The notes below the pieces were generated by a model that was not told the DNA's origin, searched no databases, and worked only from the letters and a program-made list of their open reading frames with translations. Shown in pieces: positions 55,816 to 64,000 of a stretch of 64,000 nucleotides of DNA (its first letter is position 1; the number at the start of each line of letters is the position of its first letter). A program made the translations under genes and the position numbers. Source of the DNA: Blasia pusilla (taxonomy: Eukaryota > Marchantiophyta > Marchantiopsida > Blasiales); assembly GCA_050084515.1 (NCBI GenBank), contig CM114273.1, positions 31,806,001-31,870,000 of the forward strand, given 5' to 3'.

Positions 55816-56250
55816 CTAGGTCCTCATCTTGCAATTCAAGTCGAGGTTATCTTCATGATTACCATCATGGTTTCTTGCATGTAAGCTAGACTCACTACCA
55901 TCTTTTACAACCCTTCTAGGTTGTTCTTGTCTACCCCTTTCAGAGAAATATTGCTCGTACAATATTATTTGTCTGGATTTTCGCAAAATACCCTTGTCTC
56001 CAAACCTTGAGTTTGTGTAGATGTACACCAAATCCTTGGCAGGCTCATTGGTCAATTTATTTCTATGCTTATTATGGATAAAACCATAATTACTCCAATT
56101 CTCTCTGCTAAAAAGAAAAAGGACCACTTGTGCTAATATGGGCTTAGCCATACACTGGAGTGTTGGTAGTGTTAGGGCACCTTGACCGTGCATGCTCCAC
56201 CAATCGGAGGGCCTAAGTGAATCAACAACTTCTCTATCAAACTCATCCAC
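55816..56250 (-). pseudogene. hAT transposase C-terminal dimerisation domain
   Basis: 144 residues from a GTG at the frame edge. PSDWWSMHGQGALTLPTLQC, ENWSNYGFIHNKHRNKL and KDLVYIYTNSRF match the hAT C-terminal region (usual DPIDWW..G, CERNWS.F..IHSKKRNRL, DLVYVHYN). The catalytic core and BED finger are not found. Upstream bases to about 56366 may add a little more in another frame. It is a fragment, and its relation to the MITE family here is untested. Confidence 0.82.
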
Positions 56251-56366
56251 AAATAGTTCCCAATGCCCACAAATAGTTCGAGGGTCCCTCCTTCAAAATG
56301 CATTACATGAGCACAAAAGTACAATTTAGGACTTAATTGAAGAGGACTTGTATTATTTGATTCCAT

Positions 56367-57300
56367 AGTCTTGATTCTCTTCTTCCTAGTGTGTCACACA
56401 ATTGTAAGGGACTCGGTTTAAACCCTAAATTTTCCTCACCAAATACTTATATTTAACAAATTATTTCATATAATCCTTAAATGTGATTGCAAACTCTATG
56501 TGCCACTTTTTGAAAATTTTGGGAAAGTGCAGGATTGATTCAAAAGTTGCATTCAATTGAGCACCATTTTAGAGTCCCCTAGCCAATTTCGTTATGCGAA
56601 CACTAATTCTCAAGTACTTTATGACTTCCACTTTTGGTCATGTGCTTGCTTGCTTCCTTGTCCCAATAATATTTTTCCCCGATACTTACTTCAAAACTCA
56701 ACATTGGTTCTTTTAGACCCCATAGATCTTTAACTAAAGCATATTCAGTTTTATGAGGCAATCATTCCCATACTCTTTGCATATGGAAGAAAAGAAGTCC
56801 TAGTTTCCAGCTATGGACATTACTTGCTGCAAACTGCAAGGAGGCTCTACGCTCGACAAGAATTGGAATTCTTTGTTAAGTCAGCCAATAAAAGTCGAGA
56901 ATTTTCAATATGCCGCAAATTCTTTGGAAGAATGGAATCAAGAAAAATACTTTTCTTCTTTGTTGAATTTGTAAAAAGAAATTTATATTAATATTGGAGA
57001 GTGTCTTTTTGATTTACAAACATATAATAATTGAGAAAAAACATTTTTCTTCTAAAAAGGAAATATTTTATATCAATATGATTAGCCGCATGGCACATGT
57101 TAACCGCTAATAAAATCTCACTAGAAAGATGAGTAGTATTTTCGCGGAAGATGGAAAACAGTTCTCCCGTATCGAAGCTTCCCTCCAAATGTGGAGGCCA
57201 ACCAAATGAGAATTCTGTTTCGGGAGATCATCATGAGGTAATGAGTCGAACTTGGCACTTTTTTCCTCCTCCTATCGATTTGCAGTATGTGCGCAGTGCG
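56367..57300. other. Unassigned AT-rich DNA
   Basis: No gene seen. Short frames only. Confidence 0.5.
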
Positions 57301-57900
57301 CACTGACCGAGTTCGCTCGTGAAGGCAAATTAGTTCACGTGTCGTTGTAGGACGTGTATTTATTATTAAGGTCTAAGACTCTAAGTCTCTAAGTCCAAGT
57401 CTCCAACAGCGTTGTTCCGGCACATGGCACTGCCCCATGCGTGTAATCTACGTCATCGTATTTATGACAATGTTTCACCCTCAGCCCCCCAGCCCGAGCC
57501 CGAGCCCGACCGCTCCATATAAAGGAATTTTGTTCGTATGGAAAACTGGTACTTTCGAGTTCCGTCCCTCTGACGACTGCTAACGGCGCACTTACCCGCA
57601 GCCATGTGAGTGACTCCGTCGGCCCCCGGATGTGGGCAACCCGAAAACACTGCCCCATGCCCTAAATTGGGAACGCTCACGCACCTCGCGGTAAGATTTT
57701 CCAACGCAATTACTGCCGTCACGTTCCTTCCTCCCGTCACAGTTGTGTTCCACGGACTAGAGAGACCGGCTTTATTCGCCGACAACACAGTACAGTAGCG
57801 TGAGCCCGGTGGCAATGAGTGGGCAGTGGGTGCACTGCAGTCTCGTCCGCACCAGAAGAACTCAACGAAAACCCGCTGACTATGGGTCCAGATGAGACAC
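57301..57900. other. GC-rich island without a recognised gene
   Basis: Markedly richer in G+C than its surroundings, with a CCCGAG triplication near 57488-57508 and a CCCTAAATTGG near 57660 that also occurs at 12111-12120 between the host genes. Overlapping frames on both strands (57462-57902 minus; 57610-57798 plus) have no known domain. It could be a promoter/first-exon relic. Confidence 0.35.
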
Positions 57901-59647
57901 ATGTCAGTGACACATTGGTTTCTAGAACCGTGTGGGGCCTAGTGGTCTACGGGTTCCTCCAATGGTGGACGCATCTGGGAGAGATTACAATCTCGCACGT
58001 CGAAGGGCAGTTTCGAAGGCCCACTGCCCTTCACGCACCCCTTTCTCAATCAAATAAATGTTTGTTTGTTTGTTTATTTATTTATTTAATTTCATAGAGA
58101 CCCCTTTGCACATTTCGATCGCAGATCTCTCTGATATTCTCTCCCCCGTTGGATGCACTAGTATCGGATTTTTGCCCTCATCCACTAATTAAAGGGTCGC
58201 TTTAATTGGAGAGTGAGGGTCCTTGGTTTTCCTAGGAATGTTTTGGGGAACTCTAAGATTCTAAGGCTAAAGGGCCTGCTATGGTCCCCTATGCTTGTGC
58301 CTCTAGGCATGCCATGAGTAGTATCATGGGAAGACAATGGGTACCTCATGAGGTAAACAATGTTGTAAACACATGGTGTGGAAGAGTATGGTAGGTGTCA
58401 ATTGTCTCTCCGTTTTCAATTAAAACGGAAAAGGAAATGAAAATTCCATGGGCTTAGGTGACTTGCTATGTACTAAATAAATCTTATTTCATTGTGTTAA
58501 GTTTAGGGTACTACTGACCATCTATATTATGAAAAGAGGATTGGTTTTGGGGAACTCCTCCTCACGTGGGGTTGTTGGCACGTGTACAAGAATATTTAAC
58601 TAAGTCCTAACATGAAGAACTAAAGGTTTTTTCACCCGCGCATCGCGCCGGAAATATACTAGTCCTATTTGTTACCATCATCATGTTGGGATTACACTTC
58701 CAAGCTAATATGCCCCATTGCTTTCACAACATCATATCAACTCATAATTACGTCTCAACTCTTCCAAGATTTTATTAAGCTATAATAAAAAAAGGGTCTA
58801 GATTCCTCATTTTCAGTCAACAAACAAGCTATACAATGAGTGTACATCCAATAAGCATGAAAAGAAGAGCCAAAGAAAGCAAGGCAAAAGTTGCAAGATA
58901 TCTTCCATGCATTCAATGAGTGCCCATTTTGGGCAAAATGGACACACATGTGTCAAAATGTTTTGAAAAAGTATGAGAAATTCAAACATGGGCATCCAAG
59001 TTTGCAGTCAAAAACCTTGACCACCCTACTATCCTCCACTTCCTTTTGCTAAACAGGGTAGGTCGTTGAGTTACTAGATAAAAACTTGTTGGATTCACGT
59101 TGATGAGCCCTCATGCTTGTATGCCTGCATATGAGTATTAAGTTCAAGCATAAAACTTTTTGAGTTTTGAACCAAGATGAAAAAAAGATAAATTGCTAGC
59201 AAGTGTTATTTGACAACACTTTCAATTGAACTTTTCTATTTTCCTGCAACACAAATGATGTGACAAATATGCAACATATTGTTAATTTTCAATCTAAGGA
59301 GATTCCATCAATAATATATAAGTGTGGACCTATAAAGCAAGATAACGTTTATGTTTTATATGGATATGTCATAATCAATTATATTTGTCACACCATTTTT
59401 CGTAGAGGTGAGTGTATTGTCACAAGATACCTAGAGAGGTTGGGTTTCGAGGAGACCTTTTCGTACATGATCACATTTATTTGGCTTTTATGTTTGAGTG
59501 TGATTTCCCGCTATTTAAGTTTTTTGGATGATGAATTAAAAAAAATAAAAATAAAAGGGAACCCTAGGTAAGCAACTCATCATGTATCGTTGCAATAGAT
59601 TCATTGGTGACTTCATACTCATTCTTAATGAACCTTGGCATGGTAAC
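57901..59647. other. Unassigned intergenic DNA
   Basis: Contains a TTTG/TTTA microsatellite (58058-58090). No domain found in the frames at 58755-58949 or 59260-59571. Confidence 0.5.
58058..58090. repeat. (TTTG)n(TTTA)n microsatellite
   Basis: GTTTGTTTGTTTGTTTATTT followed by further TTTA units. Confidence 0.9.
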
Positions 59648-59772
59648 TTGTCGTGCGCATACACATCGCTACACGACATACGTCACTGTCACCAGATGCA
59701 CATACAAACACACGATCCCATGCTAACTTATGGAATCCACACAATGAGACGAGAAGTACCAAAATATCAAAT
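59648..59772 (-). repeat. LTR-like repeat, 3'-end copy, inverted
   Basis: The reverse complement matches 802-928: TTGGTACTTCTCGTCTCATT, GCCATGAGTTAGCATG-like core, and end GTATGCGCACGACA. Only the 3' part is present. It abuts a gypsy integrase relic. Confidence 0.8.
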
Positions 59773-59784
59773 AGAATGGTATTA

Positions 59785-60265
59785 CTTTAGTGGAAGCATT
59801 AAGAGACTTGTTGTAAGACAACTCGACCATTGCAATGGTAAAGACCAATTGCATTCCTCTTGCTCCTCAAAAGCAAAGGCTTTGAGCATATCCTTAATTG
59901 TGCAATTGGCCCATTCTATTTGACCAACTAATCATGGATGATATAAAATTAACATGGAGACAACCTCATGCAATCGTGAACTATTGGGAGTAGTCACCAA
60001 GGATGATGCCTTCTCTTGAACATCCGCAAAAGAGTGATCCAAAATAAGCTTGTAAATTGGGTACTACAATTTGATATCAATATTTTCAATAATCCATATT
60101 GTGAAAATATTACCTCCTTATAGATCTTGTCCAACCCTTGCTCCATAATTATCTTCTTAGTGGATCAAATATGGATTATCTAACTGAATTTATCCACAAA
60201 GATCACTAGAATAGGATCAAAACCTATGGAAGTACATGGTATTTCACACATGATGTCCATGCTTA
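59785..60265 (-). pseudogene. Gypsy integrase relic (second lineage)
   Basis: Minus-strand pieces: SMDIMCEIPCTSIGFDPILV, VIFVDKFS, a LISNCSTQFTSLFW stretch (usual VSDRDPRFTSKFW, catalytic Asp lost or changed), GQIEWANCTIKDMLKAFAFE (usual GQTERMNRTLEDMLRAYV). Many stops. Too diverged from the 42.9-kb element to be the same family. Confidence 0.8.
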
Positions 60266-60529
60266 CATGCTCTCATTATTGACTTGGTGTTTGTAGGGGA
60301 CTTGCATAGTTTGGTGATGTTTGAGATCCATAATTTTCCTTCTTTGAAGACTAGATCACACATTATGTTCACTAATCCCCTTCCTTGGGCTCCGAACATC
60401 TCCTCATTTTGTTCCACTCCTACAAACCACGTACTTCTCCTACCAATTCAAGTGGATCTTCATCTCCCCTATTTGATTCCTGGTTATCATTCATAAGAAT
60501 CATAACTTGGATGCCTTTTTCACTAATAC

Positions 60530-60780
60530 AATGTCAGAGATAATATCACTCATTGATCTCTAAAGACTTTATGTAAATATTTTTCTGATCCTATAAACTA
60601 CCACCACATACTAATATGTCATCAAGAAAGAACATCACTAAATTATCTAAATATGGACAAAAATATTCTTCATAAGATCTATCAAGGTAGTTGGAACATT
60701 GGTTATAACTAAATCCATGAAGTTTATTCCAAAGACGAAAGTGATGAAGGGATCCCATGAGCCACATAGGCTTCATGTGG
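60530..60780 (-). pseudogene. Gypsy reverse transcriptase relic
   Basis: LWNKLHGFSYNQCSNYLDRS and LDNLVMFFLDDILVCG match MPFGLTNAPATFM...VVVFIDDILVYS. The DD pair is kept. Only 265 bp separate it from integrase sequence, so RNase H has been deleted. Confidence 0.72.
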
Positions 60781-60806
60781 ACTAGAGATCTACTCTAGAA
60801 CCATCC

Positions 60807-61073
60807 TCAACTACCATAACCCTCTAGTTGTGTCTCACTTCTTGAGACAATTGGTTTTTGTGGCAAGCCAAGTATTGGCCTCCTCTGGCCTTGATAGTTG
60901 CCTTGAAGATACATGCCTTGATAGTTGCCTTGAAGATACATGCTTTGATCGTCTCGCATAAACATGCTGGTATTCCCCGCCCAACTTGGGGATGCTGAAC
61001 TTTGGTGTCTGCCTTCAATAGGTGAACTAATAATCCTCACAAGCTTGGGAGGACGGAGATATGTTGGGCTCAA
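60807..61073 (-). pseudogene. Probable Gag-region fragment with 27-bp tandem duplication
   Basis: An 88-residue frame rich in Pro, Gln and Ser with YLQGNYQGMYLQGNYQG, encoded by two copies of a 27-bp unit (60889-60915, 60916-60942). It sits upstream of the RT relic on the same strand, where gag would be. No zinc knuckle. Confidence 0.4.
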
Positions 61074-62449
61074 GGTCGCTCATTATATGTAGAGGTTTTG
61101 CAAACAATTGAATTAGGATATGGGGAGAATGTTTAGGCTCCCAGCTTGAGAATCCAGACAAGGACTTGTTGTCCTATTTGTGCGGAGGGGTTGCCTCCAA
61201 GTGAGAGGGTGCCCAAAGAGATCCCGCTTGTTACCCCTAGAGATCATCACCACTTGCTAAGATAAATAGCCTTGGCATTAAGCTGTAGAAGAGGGTTCGT
61301 GAATCCAGCTTCAAAAGAAGGAGAGGTCTCCATTTCTCCAACTAAGTCCACTAGACACCTTACTTGTGGCACAACTGCTACAAGTCACATGGATTACAAG
61401 ACACGATAATCCAGACCTACCAACCAAGGGTAGGTGTGGATTATCATGACATCGCAAGCTCACAAAAGGTTCCAACTACATCAATGGGCAACTTGATAGA
61501 GAGTATATATTGCTATATTCCTTGCCCTAGGTTCATTTATTAAAAGATAGCCATGAGCAGGGTCTAGAACATGTCTTCCGAACATACTAAGCTTAGAGAG
61601 AGAGAGAGAAGAGTGGAATCTGAGTTAAAGAATTTTGAAATGAATTAAGTATTGATGAAAGCATTCTATTGAGATATTTGTCTTTCTAGAGAAAAAGATG
61701 ATCCTCTTGGGGAACAAATCATATCTTTAACTACCATAAAGATGATTCTGTCAATTTATAAGAGGTTAAAAATGAGGAGGTGGTTTGGGAGATTGTGAGG
61801 GTCTTATAACATCTATAGAAGCACCGATGTTATTCTCTTACTTACATTCTTGAGAAGGTGATGATATAGGATGATTCTTGTGCAATAGTGTTGATGAGTG
61901 TATATCAATTGTATGCATGGATCGACCTTATAATATTTTTTTTTGCAACAAGTGTAGGTTCAAAAACACACCTTCTGTTCCTTTGATGGACCAACTTCAT
62001 TCCACACGAGATTTTGAGAAGGGCTTATGTGAGAGTGGAATGCCCCTTCTATTTGTTGGTAAATGCCATCTTGGATATCGATCTTCAACGTTGATCACAA
62101 GCAATGAGGCTTGATGATTTACCTTTTTTGATAGTGGTCAATATGTTTGGCATGCCACAACTAGCCTCCCCCCCCTTATTTGTGAGTTTTTCCGCCTCCT
62201 GTGCATATATTGGGGCCATTCGTGGCTTGGTTTGGGATGGTCAGACACAATAACACAATATTTTGGTGGAAACCAACATTGATGAATGAGAGGATGTGTT
62301 GGGATTTCCCACAGAAGTGATGATATTATCATCCCTATCAAAGGCGTCTTGACGCCTTTCTCTAGTGAGATGATGAACTTGAATTTCTTGACATGTGTTC
62401 TCGTGCTATGAGTAGGTAAGCACAATGAAATGTCATTGCGACAAATCAC
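61074..62449. other. Unassigned
   Basis: No domain recognised. A plus frame 61878-62114 and a minus frame 62138-62449 have no known family. A GA run lies near 61595-61610. Confidence 0.4.
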
Positions 62450-62660
62450 CTCTATTGTGCTAGTTTTTGTTAGAAACCCATAATTAGTTTAACTCGAGAC
62501 TAGGGTTAGGGTTAGGGTTGCTTATACATACCCTGTATAATTGAGAAGGGGACCAGCCTCCTTCTATTCTCTCATTGTAAATTTTTTTCCATAGTGGTAT
62601 GTGAGTGTGAGAATCATATCCCATCAGTTATGGTTCTTTAGTAGCTTTCTACATAGTAGA
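62450..62660 (+). mobile_element. Partial copia LTR, plus orientation
   Basis: Matches the 3' two thirds of 35570-35882: GTTAGGGTTAGGGTTGC, ACATACCCTGTATAATTGAG, and end CTTTCTACA. It faces the inverted copy at 62935-63215 across about 275 bp. Confidence 0.8.
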
Positions 62661-62934
62661 TATGTTGCATAGAGAGTAAACATCTGCTACGATCATGCCC
62701 ACCAAGAAGGATGTACATAACAACTAGATGGATAGACGGAAGTGTGAAGACTTCCTACTTACTAATCGATACACAAAGTATGATAGGTATGTGATGCCTT
62801 CTATTAGAGAGATCGCTCTTTGATGCCATTGGGCATGTAAAAGTCTTCAATTCACTAGATCAATCACCGAGTTCATTAGTTGTCTATTAGAGTGAAAAAC
62901 AAGGATTACTTGTAATGTAGAAAATTGCTAAAGA

Positions 62935-63215
62935 AGCATAACTGGTGGGAAACAACACCATCAGGGAGAACAAAATTTTCCAATGTGAGAATGAATGGAG
63001 GTCGGTTCCCTTATATAGGGTATGTATAAGCAACCCTAACCCTAATCTTAAACATAGTCTTGAGTTAGACTTACTATGATTAACTTACCCTAGATAAGAT
63101 AATCACGCTTAACTGACTAATCAAGATTAAGATTCCCTACTTCGTGTGAGTACCAAATGTAGCAATTCAAGTGTCTGATGAGCTTGACTGTAACTCAGTC
63201 TTCAATACTTCCCCT
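62935..63215 (-). repeat. Copia 3' LTR, minus orientation
   Basis: The reverse complement runs from TATTGAAGACTGAG to TTTTCTACA and is preceded on the minus strand by a GAGGGGAAG polypurine tract and copia RNase H end, so it is a 3' LTR. Confidence 0.85.
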
Positions 63216-64000
63216 CAAGCTCATATCAATACCTCTAATAACTAAATCATTTCTAAACATCTCAAACTTATCTCTAGACAATGCCTTTGTAAAGATATTA
63301 GCAATTTGTTGATCTGTACCTATATACACATGATCAATTTCTCCTGCAAGCACTATATAATTGTGTCATACCAAGCTTTTTTGAGCCCGTATAGAGCTTT
63401 CTTTAACTTGCATATGTGGAATGGAAACTCAGGATTATCATATCCAAATGGTTGAGTCATATCTAGCTCCTCATATAAATCTCCATTCAATAAGGAATTC
63501 TTGAAGTCGATATGATGTAGTCTCGACTTCTTACTTACTTACTACAAGTGCAACCATTTTTCCCATAGCCACCTTATTTGCAACATGGCTAAATGTCTCC
63601 TCATAGTCAATGCCATGTTGTTGTGCATAGCCCTCGGCTTCCAATATGGCTTTTTATCTACTCACTGTACCATCTTGATTGCGCTTGCCTTTGTAAATCC
63701 ATATGTAATCGCCCCCTTACAGGAAGGTATATCAACCAACTCCCAAGTTTATTGATGTCTCAATCAACAAGCTCCTCCTCCATAGCTTCAATCCTTTCGA
63801 TCTTGCTAGTAGCTTCTTCATGACAACTCGATTCCTGTCCTTGAAGTCTAGTCATCATATATGCATAAAATGTTGCAAGGAATCCTTCATTCATGAATCT
63901 ATGAACAGGATGTGTGACTCTACTTGATCTAAAGAGTTGTGCGGGCCGGGAAATATGAAAGCTGGTAGGTTTGAAGGCGAATGGAGGAAACACGGGTTAA
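63216..64000 (-). pseudogene. Copia Pol remnant, internally deleted, running off the window
   Basis: From right to left: linker VTHPVHRFMNEGF and IERIEAMEEELVD (63993-63760); RT pieces GAITYGFTK-like, YIWIYKGKRNQDGTVSR, GYAQQHGIDYEETFSHVANK, YHIDFKNSLLNGDLYEELD and LKKALYGLKKAWY (to about 63360). It then jumps directly to RNase H end DQQIANIFTKALSRDKFEMF. The catalytic YVDD part of RT and most of RNase H are deleted. Frames are broken by stops. The 5' part lies beyond 64000. Confidence 0.88.

Noticed and set aside
57462-57902. 146-aa minus frame as a real gene
   Set aside because: No domain, starts without context, overlaps other frames in a GC-rich island; kept only as an observation.
62500-62522. 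TTAGGG-like run as an interstitial telomere
   Set aside because: Only about three units, and located at the same place in every copy of a copia LTR, so part of the LTR.

Overview
The window is nuclear DNA from a land plant. It carries a plant SKIP (SNW-domain) gene, a plant MAP4K kinase gene with 20 short exons and GT-AG introns, an EDM2-like PHD-finger relic, and many plant-type LTR retrotransposons (Ty1/copia, and Ty3/gypsy chromoviruses with a C-terminal chromodomain and an initiator-tRNA-Met primer site). Both host genes are clearly diverged from their flowering-plant relatives, so a non-seed plant such as a bryophyte is possible, but the sequence does not settle the species.

Layout. 0-9.3 kb: gene-poor, with copies of an LTR-like repeat (TG...CA, internal hairpin), two CT microsatellites of about 95 bp, a decayed copia RNase H and a broken EDM2-like PHD exon. 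9.35-21.6 kb: the only clearly functional part. SKIP (minus, no intron in the CDS) and the MAP4K (plus) lie head to head across a 1.8-kb GC-rich spacer. 21.6-25.2 kb: downstream flank with no gene seen. 25.2-64 kb: nested repeats. These include a family of about 300-bp TIR elements (one copy with a perfect 8-bp target duplication), an AT-rich insert in two inverted copies, a 17-monomer satellite of about 180 bp split by a solo LTR, a minus-strand copia remnant, solo and nested LTRs, a plus-strand copia with 5' LTR, primer site and gag, a complete young gypsy chromovirus (42,866-50,168, duplication ATATT), the 3' half of an older gypsy element, a hAT transposase tail, and degenerate gypsy and copia pieces running off the right edge.

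How the parts relate. SKIP (splicing and transcription cofactor) and the MAP4K (GCK-III-like signalling kinase) may share a divergent promoter region. The rest is transposon turnover whose nesting order can be read from target-site duplications. Structurally most interesting: a gypsy element split at one site, with its RNase H/H2C2 half on the minus strand at 26.6-27.3 kb and its integrase/chromodomain/LTR half on the plus strand at 51.6-54.8 kb. Both broken ends abut the same AT-rich repeat in inverted orientation. Inverting the 25-kb interval would rejoin the element. I found no defence system, CRISPR array, rRNA, tRNA or organelle insertion.
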